A DNA stretch of 21,475 nt from NCBI GenBank assembly GCA_020725315.1, contig DYFG01000013.1, positions 1-21,475 of the forward strand, in the 5' to 3' direction. The DNA is from Nitrosotalea sp. Lineage in GTDB: Archaea; Halobacteriota; Syntropharchaeia; Alkanophagales; Methanospirareceae. The notes under the pieces are model-generated. The model had not been told where the DNA came from and ran no database searches. It worked only from the letters and a program-made list of their open reading frames with translations. Shown here piece by piece: positions 14,151-21,430 of the stretch. Made by a program: the position numbers and the translations under genes. Within the stretch, counting starts at the first letter, position 1; each line of letters opens with the position of its first letter.

Positions 14151-14713
14151 CTGATTCCTTCTTTAAGATTAGATAGAGATTGCCTGACTCGCTAACAGAG
14201 TCGAGCGGGATGAGTTCAAAGTTCTGATTATAGATCGCCTTAAGCACAAATCCACCCTCTCTACTCAATCGTTTAAATTCTTCAAAGAACCAGAGCCTCA
14301 TGATATGTGGTTCTATAAACATAAACCTCGTGCTCGTTTTTTCATCTTCTATCCTCATCGAGATAGCCAATTGTATTTAGGAGATTTATTGCGATATCGA
14401 ACGAATCTTTGAATCTCGCTCTCCTCATATCTCCGAGAACCACTTCAGCGCTCTGTGATAAACCTACCCGTTCTATCTTATCCCTCGTGTAAGCAACCAT
14501 CTCCTCACTTATATCGTAGCCAAGAACGTAATAGCCACACCGCGCCAATGGTATTAAGAGTCATCCACAGCCACAAGCAGGCTCTAAAATTCTTCTCACT
14601 TCAAAATCAGCGTATGTATTGAACCATCTGGTAAAAAATTGTATCTCCCCGGAGAGATCGTAAGAGAACACGATATCATAATAGCCGGGGAGATGATATA
14701 ACTTCTTCTTCAT
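14140..14713 (-). pseudogene. Disrupted SAM-dependent methyltransferase
   Basis: ATG at 14713 starts a class I methyltransferase (LPGYYDIVFSYDLSGEIQFF, then RRILEPACGCG, the SAM-binding motif I). At codon 51 (14561-14563) there is an in-frame TGA directly after the motif. The same frame then continues as LLIPLARCGYYVLGYDIS, EEMVAYTRDKI, VVLGDMRRARF and INLLNTIGYLDEDRR, and stops at 14342-14344. Another frame carries the C-terminus (STRFMFIEPHIMRLWFFEEF, SREGGFVLKAIY) to 14140. Compared with the family, about 50-60 residues between IGYL and the C-terminal part appear missing. The disruptions are thus one nonsense codon plus a deletion with frame change. Selenocysteine at this site is unlikely, since a Gly or Arg is expected. 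Confidence 0.7.
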
Positions 14714-14732
14714 ATAAATCCCCGGGATTCAT

Positions 14733-14948
14733 TTAAGTATGTAGTATCTCGCGGTTTTTTCTCCCGCTTTCCTTCTTCACCAGTTTCTTCTTTACCAACT
14801 CGTTTATGCTGTTCGCTACCGCACCCTTCTGAATCTTTGCTCCCCGTACGATATCTTCCATATTCTTCGCCTTCTCCTCGCCTCGTGCACCTATCGCAAC
14901 CATCGCATCATACACCTTTTTGGTGTTACCTGTTATCTCCTCCGCCAC
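14733..14948 (-). CDS. Small winged-helix protein (putative regulator)
   Basis: GTG 14948 is favoured over GTG 14957 because GGAGG ends eight bases before it. The 71-residue product has a helix (NTKKVYDAMVAIGARGEEKA), MEDIVRGAKIQKGAVANSIN as helix-turn-helix, and ELVKKKLVKKESGRKNREIL as wing. It consists of a DNA-binding domain only. It sits between the methyltransferase pseudogene and transporter debris, same strand, and could be an intact regulator or the N-terminal remnant of a larger one. Confidence 0.55.
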   Translation of the reverse strand: MAEEITGNTKKVYDAMVAIGARGEEKAKNMEDIVRGAKIQKGAVANSINELVKKKLVKKESGRKNREILHT

Positions 14949-14974
14949 CCCTCCCACCTCCTAAATTTGATTCT

Positions 14975-15193
14975 TCAATACTCTATCTCCCTATTTAAAT
15001 AATCCCGGCATTCAAGCCGATCAAAGAGTTTCAAACACCATTCCACGATGTCCCTCTCCAGTTCTTCGGGGAGTTTCGCCCGAAGAGAGCGGATATTCCA
15101 ATAGGGTGAATCCGGGAGCCACTTCGCTTCGTAGCCACATATCCTCGGCAATCCTTCGGGCAGCGATGAATAATCCTCCTCAATAAGAAGCGA
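14975..15193 (-). pseudogene. Fragment of a D-Ala-D-Ala ligase-like ATP-grasp protein
   Basis: About 65 residues are recognisable: IEEDYSSLPEGLPRICGYEA, KWLPDSPYWNIRSL, AKLPEELERDIVEWCLKLF and DRLECRDY. These resemble the segment of archaeal Ddl-like ATP-grasp proteins just before the CRDYxRFDWR metal-binding block. The frame then changes to LNREIEY and stops, so the catalytic end is lost, as is everything before. It is joined at ~15185 to the symporter fragment in another frame. Confidence 0.5.
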
Positions 15194-15566
15194 TGAACGC
15201 AGAAAAAGGCACGGAGATGCCAGAGATAAAGAAGAGGGAATAGGCAAGCACCCAGCCGGTAATTACCAGATAATAGCTCAGTATCATACCCATGCCAAGG
15301 ACGATGAAGAAGCCTGCCATTCTGAATCTCTTCCCTATTGTACTGAACGTCGGCACCACAGAGGTCTGAAAATGCCTTCCCAGGGCGAACTCAAGCATCA
15401 TCAGGGGCATGCCGAAGAGGAAAACCGCTATGAGGTAGGGAATCAGGAATGCGCCGCCTCCATTTTCGCCTACTATATACGGGAAACGCCAGATATTACC
15501 GATACCAACTGCGGAGCCTATGCTCGCAAGGATAAAACCGGTGCTTGATGACCATTTCTCCCTCAT
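15180..15566 (-). pseudogene. N-terminal fragment of a sodium:neurotransmitter symporter family (SNF) transporter
   Basis: ATG 15566 opens the classical SNF N-terminus: KWSSSTGFILASIGSAVGIG, NIWRFPYIVGENGGGAFLIP, then PLMMLEFALGR and a third hydrophobic helix with AYSLFFISG. The TM1 Na+/substrate site (GSAVGIGNIWRFP) is intact. The frame ends at 128 residues, whereas SNF carriers have ~440-500 residues and 11-12 helices, so only helices 1-3 remain. The end joins a Ddl-like scrap. The start lies head-to-head, a few bases from the truncated P-type ATPase. Confidence 0.7.
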
Positions 15567-15593
15567 ATCATCTACGCGTTCAGAACGTTAACC

Positions 15594-17326
15594 TTGACGG
15601 CAAATGCGATCATCGGCTCGATACAGGAGGGACGAGCCGAGCGGGCAATCTCCTCGCTCAAAAAACTTACATCCCCGGTGGTGAAAGTAAAGAGAAAGGG
15701 GATAATAGAAGAGATACCTTCACGAGAAGTTGTCCCTGGCGATGTGATTATCTTCGAGACGGGCGATAAGATACCGGCGGATGCACGCGTGATTGAGCGG
15801 GGCAATCTGAAACTGGACGAAGCAGTGCTCACTGGCGAGTCGGTTGCTTCTGAGAAATATGTTACGCCGATAAAGCCGGAAGCAAAGGTAACTGAGCAGA
15901 AGAACATGGTTTTTTCCGGAACGCAGGTGGTGGCAGGTCATGGAGAGGCGGTGGTCGTTGCTACTGGCGTGCATACCCAGATGGGTGAGATTGCCAGAAC
16001 GGTTCAGGAGGCAGAGGAAGATATCCCGATCATGCGCAGAATGGCTCATTTCAGCCGCTGGATAATCAAAGCCGTGGTGTTTGTGATGGTTTTTACGCTC
16101 GTAGTGGGGCTACTCCGTGCGTATGATCTGTACGATATGTTTTTAGTGGTGCTCAGCCAACTGGTCTCTGCGATACCCGAAGGTCTGCCGGTCGCCTTAA
16201 CCGTTGCTCTTTCGATAGGCATGTACCGGATGGCGAAAAGGAACGTGCTTATAAGACGGCTTGCAGCTATAGAGACGCTGGGGTCAGTAACTGCGATATG
16301 TACCGATAAGACCGGTACCCTCACCCGAAACGAGATGACCGCTACTAGCGCTTTCATCGGCTTTAACGACTATGAAATTACCTGCGTTGGGTTCGTCCCC
16401 GAGGGCACATTCATAAAAGAAGGGAGGGGGATAGATCCGGCTGATGATGATCCGTTTATTCAGGCTGTTAAAATCGGTGGACTCTGCAATAACGCAAAGC
16501 TCTATAAAGAAAAAGAGACATGGCGGCTCTTTGGAGACCCTACTGAAGGAGCGCTCGTGGTACTGGCATACAAGGCAGGTATTGATCTGGATTTACTCAA
16601 TAACACCGTGCCGGGAGTCTTTGAGATTCCTTTCGATTCAGCCTCAAAGCTCATGGTCACCCTCCACCGCGCCGGGGATAAGAACGTTGTAATGGTATAA
16701 AAGGGACTGATGCTGCAAAGGACGTCTCTCATCTGGTACTGGCGGACGACAATTTCGCAAGTATCGTTGCAGGAGTGGAAGAAGGAAGGGGGATCAAGGA
16801 CAATATCAAGAAAGCCATCTATTTTCTGCTCTCAACGAATTTTGGTGAGATAGCAACCCTTATCCTTGCATTACTAATCGGGCTGCCGCTGCCGCTTGTA
16901 GCAGCCCAGATCCTCTGGATTAATATGGTCACAGACGGTGTGATTGTCATGCCGCTCGTCACAGAGCCAAAAGAGAAGGGCATAATGAAGCGACGACCTT
17001 CACCATATGATGAGCCGTTTATAACAAAATGGATGGTACCGAGAATGGTGTTAGCATCCCTTGTGATGGGTGTAGGGTCAATATCCATATTTTATTATTA
17101 TTGGGCTACAAGCACTCTTGAGCTTGCCAGAGCCGTGGTATTCACAACCCTTGTGGTATTCCAGTGGTTCAATGCCCTGAATGCAAGGTCGTTCACCGTA
17201 TCGCTCTTTGGCATGAATCCGCTATCGAACAGGAATCTACTTCTACTATATTTATTTATAAGTTATGGTATGCATTCTTCCATTACTCTCTTCTTATCGC
17301 CTCCAAAGGGCGTTCGAAAAAGGTGA
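15594..17326 (+). pseudogene. P-type cation-transporting ATPase, truncated and internally deleted
   Basis: The reading starts mid-gene near the second helix (TANAIIGSIQEGRAERAI); the first ~80-100 residues are absent and TTG 15594 is only a nominal start. Present are the actuator motif LTGESVASEK, PEGLPVALTVALSIGMYR in helix 4, phosphorylation site CTDKTGTLTRNEM, and part of the nucleotide domain (GDPTEGALVV). At ~16691-16697 the frame hits TAA, and the continuation in another frame (GTDAAKDVSHLVLADDNFAS) is the sequence that normally follows the GDGVNDAPAL hinge. So ~200-250 residues, including the KGAPE region and the hinge, are deleted. The C-terminal helices (LWINMVTDGVIVMPLVTEP) follow to 17326. 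It resembles Ca2+/cation pumps of the SERCA/PMR group and cannot be functional. Confidence 0.8.
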
Positions 17327-17351
17327 GATCGTTAAGGGATCAAATAAAAAG

Positions 17352-18518
17352 ATGGAATCGTTGAGAATAGGGATGTTTTCATGGGAAAGTCTCTACTCGG
17401 TAAAAGTAGGAGGAATATCTCCCCACGTCTCTGAGCTTGCGGAGATATTGGCAGCCAAAGGGCACGAAGTGCATATCTTCACACGAATTGGAGATAAAAG
17501 CGAGTATGACGAGATCAACGGCGTGCATTACCAGCGATGCCGGCATGATCAGTCTGGTGGAGTAGTGATGCAGATGGACCGTATGTGTGCTGCAATGGTG
17601 GACCGATTTGATGCCGTGCAGAAATTGTTCGGACGATTTGATGCGATACAGGGGCATGATTGGCATCCGGTAGTCGCTTTGAATACCATCACGAAATACT
17701 CTGGCGTGCCTTACGTACTCACCTATCACAGCACTGAATGGGGACGGAATGGTAATAAGTTGGGAGACTGGTGGGAATTTCATGAGATCTCGCATAGAGA
17801 ATGGCTTGGGGGCTATGAATCGGCAGCGGTAATCGTCACCTCAGTAAGCTTAAAGGACGAGCTGCAGTTTCTCTATAACATTCCCGATTATAAATTGAAT
17901 TTAATTCCCAATGGAATCAAGGCAGGTAGGATAAAGCGAGAGGTTGATCCGGGTAAACTAAAGATGCAGTATGGCATCCATCCGTTAGCGCCAGTAGTAC
18001 TGTTTATTGGGCGTATGACTCATCAAAAAGGGCCGGATTTATTGGTTGAGGCGATACCACAAGTATTAACGAATAGATGGGATGTCAAGTTTGTCTTCAT
18101 TGGAGAGAAAGAGATGCGACCTTTTTGCGAGCACCGAACCGCCCAATTAGGGGTGCGTGATGCGTGCCGGTTTCTCGGTTATGCACCGGATGACGTAGCA
18201 TCAGAGTGGATGAATGCCTGCGATGTGGTTTGTGTGCCAAGCCGTAACGAACCATTTTGTATCGTTGTTCTCGAAGCGTGGGATGCGTGTAAACCGGTCG
18301 TCGGCACCGATGCGGTTCATCTCATCTCCAATTTCTCTACCGGCATAAAAGCGTATATATCACCGGATTCTATCGCGTGGTGCATCAATTATGCGCTCGC
18401 GAATCCAGAGCAATCAAAGAAGATGGGTGAAAACGGCAATAACCTCATTAAGGAGCTTTATAACTGGAATATCGTTGCAGATGAGGTATTGAAGGTGTAT
18501 AAAGGAGTAAGGATGTGA
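17352..18518 (+). CDS. Glycosyltransferase, GT4/GT5 type (glycogen-synthase-like)
   Basis: 388 residues from ATG 17352 (TAAGGG upstream). The N-terminal Rossmann domain begins RIGMFSWESLYSVKVGGISP, with glycine-rich donor loop VGGISPHVSEL, then AIQGHDWHPVVALN and YVLTYHSTEWGRNGN. The C-terminal nucleotide-sugar domain has VVLFIGRMTHQKGPDLLVEA, FLGYAPDD and the EX7E-type site EPFCIVVLEAWDACKPVV. In this motif relatives usually have EPFG, and here the Gly is Cys. Both ends and all core motifs are present, making it the only complete large gene between 13.3 and 19.3 kb. It is probably cytosolic, transferring glucose or another sugar from NDP-sugar to glycan or glycogen; donor and acceptor are not readable. 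It follows directly on the ATPase remnant and has no visible partner genes. Confidence 0.85.
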   Translation: MESLRIGMFSWESLYSVKVGGISPHVSELAEILAAKGHEVHIFTRIGDKSEYDEINGVHYQRCRHDQSGGVVMQMDRMCAAMVDRFDAVQKLFGRFDAIQGHDWHPVVALNTITKYSGVPYVLTYHSTEWGRNGNKLGDWWEFHEISHREWLGGYESAAVIVTSVSLKDELQFLYNIPDYKLNLIPNGIKAGRIKREVDPGKLKMQYGIHPLAPVVLFIGRMTHQKGPDLLVEAIPQVLTNRWDVKFVFIGEKEMRPFCEHRTAQLGVRDACRFLGYAPDDVASEWMNACDVVCVPSRNEPFCIVVLEAWDACKPVVGTDAVHLISNFSTGIKAYISPDSIAWCINYALANPEQSKKMGENGNNLIKELYNWNIVADEVLKVYKGVRM

Positions 18519-18534
18519 GTGGTTGTGAACATTT

Positions 18535-18723
18535 TTATTCGATTCGTGATGCCTTCAATATGTTAATCATCGTCGTATGTTGATCAGAGAGTTTCTTTAA
18601 AATCTCCTGTGTCCTCTTTGTCTCTTCTTTAATCAAATCCCCGATATATTTCCTAGTAGCCCTTCCATTATAGACAGAGAACAGACCAAAGATTGTAGCT
18701 CCTCCAATAACATATTGCCACAT
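18535..18723 (-). CDS. Small membrane-anchored coiled-coil protein
   Basis: 62 residues: an N-terminal hydrophobic helix (WQYVIGGATIFGLFSVY) followed by a charged helix (KYIGDLIKEETKRTQEILKK) likely to form a coiled coil. GGTGGAGAG lies about 11 bases before the ATG. It is oriented against the glycosyltransferase and next to the glycerate kinase pseudogene. It resembles, in design only, the small anchored proteins at the right end, but with anchor first. Function unknown. Confidence 0.45.
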   Translation of the reverse strand: MWQYVIGGATIFGLFSVYNGRATRKYIGDLIKEETKRTQEILKKLSDQHTTMINILKASRIE

Positions 18724-18743
18724 TTATTTATAATCTCTCCACC

Positions 18744-19333
18744 TACGCTCATATTTACGTGGTGGGATGCGGGAAAGCGGCTGCTTCAATGAGTTATGCC
18801 CTGGAAGATATATTGCAAAACCGAATAGAGGGTGGGATTATCAACGTGAAGTATGGGCATACAAAGGAGTTAAAATACTCGAGAGATACCACTTGAAACT
18901 TCCCGAATCGGTTATGAATCTGCTTAAAAGAGGTCTGAAGGGAGAGCTCGAAGAAACCCCAAAAGGTGGAGACCCGATTTTTGATAAGACCTTTCCCCTC
19001 ATCATTGGCAGCAACATAATTGCACTGAAAGCTGCGGAGCAAAAGGCAAAAGCGCTTGGCTATACTACGTTCGGCATCGCAGGAATGGACGGCACGGTAA
19101 TACTCAGTTGCGGAACTGACGGCACGGATGGTCCGACCGATGCAACAGGTGCTCTTGCTGATGGATTCACCATACAACGTGCAGAGAGGCTGGGCATGCA
19201 TCCGCAGGACTATCTGCGGAATAACGACTCGTATCACTTCTTTGAGAAGCTGGATGACCTTATCAAGACAGGACCGACGAATACCAACGTGATGGATGTC
19301 AGTTACAAAATATTTCTACAGAATCCCAACTAA
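18744..19333 (+). pseudogene. gckA: Glycerate 2-kinase (MOFRL/GckA type), three leftover blocks
   Basis: Block 1 (~18744-18868) encodes VVGCGKAAASMSYALEDI and IEGGIINVKYGHT, the N-terminal Gly-rich motif of the family. Block 2, in another frame (~18870-19068), encodes ILERYHLKLPESVMNLLKRG, ETPKGGDPIFDK and LIIGSNIIALKAAEQKAKAL. Block 3 (~19070-19333), in frame with block 2, encodes FGIAGMDGTVILSCGTDGTD, GPTDATGALADG, YLRNNDSYHFFEKL and TGPTNTNVMDV, the conserved C-terminal catalytic part. Family members have ~420-450 residues; here the true start, ~130 residues between blocks 1 and 2, and ~80 between 2 and 3 are missing. The intact enzyme would phosphorylate glycerate to 2-phosphoglycerate. 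The longest frame (18767-19333) is a chimera of out-of-frame and in-frame parts. Confidence 0.75.
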
Positions 19334-19516
19334 CCATTTGAAGTTTGAATCCAGTTTCTTATTTGTCTCATCTATCCGCATGTTTGTCTCATCAATACGT
19401 TTATCAATCCAGGCAAATCCATTCGTAATCATATGGTTAATATCATCAACCCTTTTTGACAGCTCTTCAAGGCGACTTTCAACTTTCTCCAACCTATTTT
19501 CAATTTCGTTAGACAT
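19316..19516 (-). CDS. Short coiled-coil protein, probably lacking its membrane anchor
   Basis: ATG 19516 gives 66 residues, almost all heptad-patterned: NRLEKVESRLEELSKRVDDI, NHMITNGFAWIDKRIDETNM, RIDETNKKLDSNFKWLVGIL. In archaeal relatives of this design the final KWL...GI begins a transmembrane helix; here the frame stops after GIL and overlaps the glycerate kinase 3' end by 18 bases. The start is one base beyond the stop of the hicA remnant. Both ends are therefore junctions, and the gene may itself be truncated. Role unknown. Confidence 0.4.
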   Translation of the reverse strand: MSNEIENRLEKVESRLEELSKRVDDINHMITNGFAWIDKRIDETNMRIDETNKKLDSNFKWLVGIL

Positions 19517-19517
19517 T

Positions 19518-19604
19518 TTATAATTCGAAACCATCCCTTATCAAGGCACTAATTAAATCCCTGGCTTTCAAAGAGCGGAGCCGACTGTAATCAATCGTGC
19601 TCAC
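19518..19604 (-). pseudogene. hicA: N-terminal remnant of HicA toxin
   Basis: GTG 19604 directly follows the hicB stop and yields only 28 residues (SRLRSLKARDLISALIRDGF, then EL and TAA). That is the first helix-strand unit of HicA, whose full length is ~60-80 residues. The catalytic GSHxxY region that should follow is absent, replaced by the coiled-coil gene. It cannot be an active mRNA interferase. Confidence 0.65.
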
Positions 19605-19865
19605 TCATACCGTCACAGATACCTTGAGCTCCGGTGACACCGTTACCAGGTCGGTAGCTATATCTTCGCTTGGTAGTGGCTCATGATGTTCGATCATGCT
19701 TTCTACTACCATCTGAATTACTTCTTTAATCTTCTCAAAGGCTTCTTCTTTGGTATAGCCCCATGTAGCAGCGCCTTTTAAAGCCGGAGCGTATGCATGA
19801 TAGGCTTCTCTACCATCCTCGAAGAAGTCTTCTTCTATAATTACTTTGAAGATATATGTTTTCAT
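19605..19865 (-). CDS. hicB: HicB-family antitoxin
   Basis: 86 residues from ATG 19865, with GGGGTGA just upstream (the GTG at 19871 is less likely). The HicB partial-RNase-H-like fold is evident: KTYIFKVIIEEDFFEDGREA, YHAYAPALKGAATWGYTKEE and AFEKIKEVIQMVVESMIEH. HicB normally binds and blocks HicA and represses the operon. The protein ends SPELKVSVTV with no extra DNA-binding domain visible. TGA overlaps an ATG (ATGA), followed at once by the hicA remnant, so the operon order is hicB-hicA with the toxin cut down. Confidence 0.75.
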   Translation of the reverse strand: MKTYIFKVIIEEDFFEDGREAYHAYAPALKGAATWGYTKEEAFEKIKEVIQMVVESMIEHHEPLPSEDIATDLVTVSPELKVSVTV

Positions 19866-20004
19866 TCTCACCCCTTCACTTCCTTCTAATAAAATATAAA
19901 AAGAGGGATAAAAAACATCTCCCCCTAAAACTTTTCACTTTGCAGTTTGCTCCTTGCTCTGTCTTACTTCTTCCTTTTACTTTCTCTGCTTCTTCGTCCA
20001 TTTT

Positions 20005-20146
20005 CTATTCCTTTAAAACCGATACAGCCTTTCTTAGCTCTTCTTCACTATGCCTCGTTATTAAATGTATTTTCATCATCTCCGCTGTCTCAAATTCCGC
20101 CCCCACAGATTGCACATACCAGAGGTTCAATAAGTCTGAATTTCAT
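20005..20146 (-). pseudogene. Small C2H2 zinc-finger protein with a one-base frameshift
   Basis: From ATG 20146 the frame reads MKFRLIEPLVCAICGGGI and stops. If one G is removed from the five-G run at 20100-20104, it continues as AEFETAEMMKIHLITRHSEE and ELRKAVSVLKE to TAG 20005-20007, giving 46 residues. The result is a textbook finger, C-x2-C-x12-H-x4-H. The frameshift lies in a homopolymer, so sequencing error, real mutation or slippage are all possible. Single-finger proteins of this size occur in archaea, usually with unknown function. Confidence 0.55.
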
Positions 20147-20202
20147 TTTCTTCTCTCTTTTACCTCCCGTTCTCTTCACAAAGTTCAATAAGAACATCGA
20201 GG

Positions 20203-20544
20203 TTAAACTTGCATTTTGGCATTCTCTTCCTCCTCTTTAAACCGGTTAAGAGCATACAGGGATGCAACAATAGCAATGTTCGCTGTATTCATCTCAGCTT
20301 TGCTGGCAACTTCTCCTAATCTGTCCATCCCCACTTTATCGAGCATTAGTGGAACTACGTCCTCTATGCAGCCTTTTTTTGCTATTTTTCTGAATTTCTT
20401 GTTTCTCACTATCTCCTGGATTTTGATTTTTAGGTCTTCTGGAAGTATCTCCTCACCCTTTGAGGTGAGCATGTAAGGGCTTGCCATTCTAACAATACCT
20501 GTTATACAGCCTATTAAAGCTACAATTTCTGTTTGCTCTATCAT
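20203..20544 (-). CDS. Hypothetical protein, 113 residues
   Basis: Unrecognised. Starts MIEQTEIVALIGCITGIVRM, a moderately hydrophobic helix that could be an anchor or a buried helix. A helical charged region (EDLKIKIQEIVRNKKFRKIA) follows, then GCIEDVVPLMLDKVGMDRLG and ANIAIVASLYALNRF. No catalytic motif was seen. It lies in the same-strand run of small genes between the zinc finger (56 bases downstream) and the coiled-coil paralogs, so may be co-transcribed with them. Confidence 0.5.
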   Translation of the reverse strand: MIEQTEIVALIGCITGIVRMASPYMLTSKGEEILPEDLKIKIQEIVRNKKFRKIAKKGCIEDVVPLMLDKVGMDRLGEVASKAEMNTANIAIVASLYALNRFKEEEENAKMQV

Positions 20545-20613
20545 TTTTTTCTTCCACCCTTTTTCTCAGATCTCTCTCTTTCAATAATAGTCTTGTAATG
20601 GTTTGGTGCTTTT

Positions 20614-20683
20614 CTTCACAGAATTAGCATCATTATAATTGTCAGCAGAATAGATATAGAACCGACGATTATCGCGATATAAA
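20614..20683. repeat. 70-base direct repeat, copy 1
   Basis: 20614-20683 and 21361-21430 are the same over 70 bases with two mismatches, about 750 bases apart and in direct orientation. They encode the end of the membrane anchor of paralogs A and C. Beyond this block C resembles paralog B more than A. Confidence 0.7.
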
Positions 20684-20813
20684 TAGCCCTTTCCTTCCAG
20701 AATCTACTGGTTAGTCTTTCTCTCTCATCGGTTTTTACTCTCAGTTCCTTTAGTTTATTCTCTATCTCTTCAATCTTCCTTATCAACTCTTTATATTCCT
20801 CTCCTTCTGGCAT
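20616..20813 (-). CDS. Coiled-coil protein with C-terminal membrane anchor (paralog A)
   Basis: 65 residues: MPEGEEYKELIRKIEEIENK, LKELRVKTDERERLTS (coiled coil), RFWKERAIYI, then the single transmembrane helix IAIIVGSISILLTIIMMLIL. The N-terminus is probably cytoplasmic, with the anchor at the tail (inference). It is paralogous to the next two entries and follows B at 33 bases. The anchor is far better conserved than the coiled coil. No known family. Confidence 0.6.
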   Translation of the reverse strand: MPEGEEYKELIRKIEEIENKLKELRVKTDERERLTSRFWKERAIYIAIIVGSISILLTIIMMLIL

Positions 20814-20846
20814 TACTACTCCTCACCCAACTTAATAAATCCTCCT

Positions 20847-21080
20847 TTACGTTATCAATATTATTGTTAACAATATGGAAATTGAACCGATGATGATACT
20901 GATATAGACCGCTCTTTCTCTCCAGAATCTACCGATTAATTTTTCTTTTTCTTCGTATTTCGCTTCTCTCTCCTCGCTTCTTGCTCTTAGCTCTTTCAAC
21001 CTATTCTCTATCTCTTTCATTTCACTTTCTAACTTCTCTTGTCTCGTTCTCAGTTCCTTATACTCATATTCGTCTGGCAT
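20847..21080 (-). CDS. Coiled-coil protein with C-terminal membrane anchor (paralog B)
   Basis: ATG 21080 (77 residues, MPDEYEYKELRTRQEKLESE) is preferred to 21128 because it aligns with paralog A's start and avoids overlap with the upstream gene. GGAAGTGA lies just before. It has a longer coiled coil (ENRLKELRARSEEREAKYEE), then GRFWRERAVYI and the anchor SIIIGSISILLTIILIT. It differs from A mainly by extra heptads. Confidence 0.6.
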   Translation of the reverse strand: MPDEYEYKELRTRQEKLESEMKEIENRLKELRARSEEREAKYEEKEKLIGRFWRERAVYISIIIGSISILLTIILIT

Positions 21081-21096
21081 CTCCGGTATCACTTCC

Positions 21097-21360
21097 CTAT
21101 ATAATCGCTTTAGAGATAAGATATGCAATCATAGGAATTAAAATACATAGAATTATGTTTGTTCTTTCTTTTATTGCAGCAATATCCTTTTGAAGTCCAA
21201 TAATGCAGTAATAAAAATCTTCCCACGTGACGTATTCAGGATTTTTTTCTTCATACTTCTTTCTCAGCTCTTCCAGCCTCTTCTCCGATTCCAGCTCACC
21301 TCTGAATATCCTTTTTATTTTCTTTCCGATTCTCTCAATTAAACTCTCTTTATCCGACAT
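21097..21360 (-). CDS. Small protein with basic N-terminus, helical middle and C-terminal membrane helix
   Basis: 87 residues from ATG 21360 (GTG 21366 would overlap the stop of paralog C). SLIERIGKKIKRIFRGELES is basic and amphipathic, EKRLEELRKKYEEKNPEYVT is charged helix, and WEDFYYCIIGLQKDIAAIKE precedes the anchor NIILCILIPMIAYLISKAII. It is not a paralog of A-C in sequence but has the same anchor-at-the-end design. It lies between paralogs B and C in one run. Confidence 0.5.
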   Translation of the reverse strand: MSDKESLIERIGKKIKRIFRGELESEKRLEELRKKYEEKNPEYVTWEDFYYCIIGLQKDIAAIKERTNIILCILIPMIAYLISKAII

Positions 21361-21430
21361 CTTCACAGAATTAGCATCATTATAATCGTCAGCAGAATAG
21401 ATATAGAACCCACGATTATCGCGATATAAA
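21361..21430. repeat. 70-base direct repeat, copy 2
   Basis: Partner of 20614-20683, with two mismatches in 70 bases. It lies at the 3' end of paralog C. Confidence 0.7.

Noticed and set aside
14561..14563. In-frame TGA as selenocysteine
   Set aside because: It lies in methyltransferase motif I where Gly or Arg is expected. The gene also has a second lesion, and no SECIS-like element was evident by eye.
19876..20001. 41-codon minus-strand frame starting MDEEAEKVKG, three bases after the zinc-finger stop
   Set aside because: The middle is low-complexity (GCAAACTGCAAAGTGAAAAG-like) and the end is shaped by the hicB promoter region. There is no independent support, so the stretch 19866-20004 is left as intergenic.
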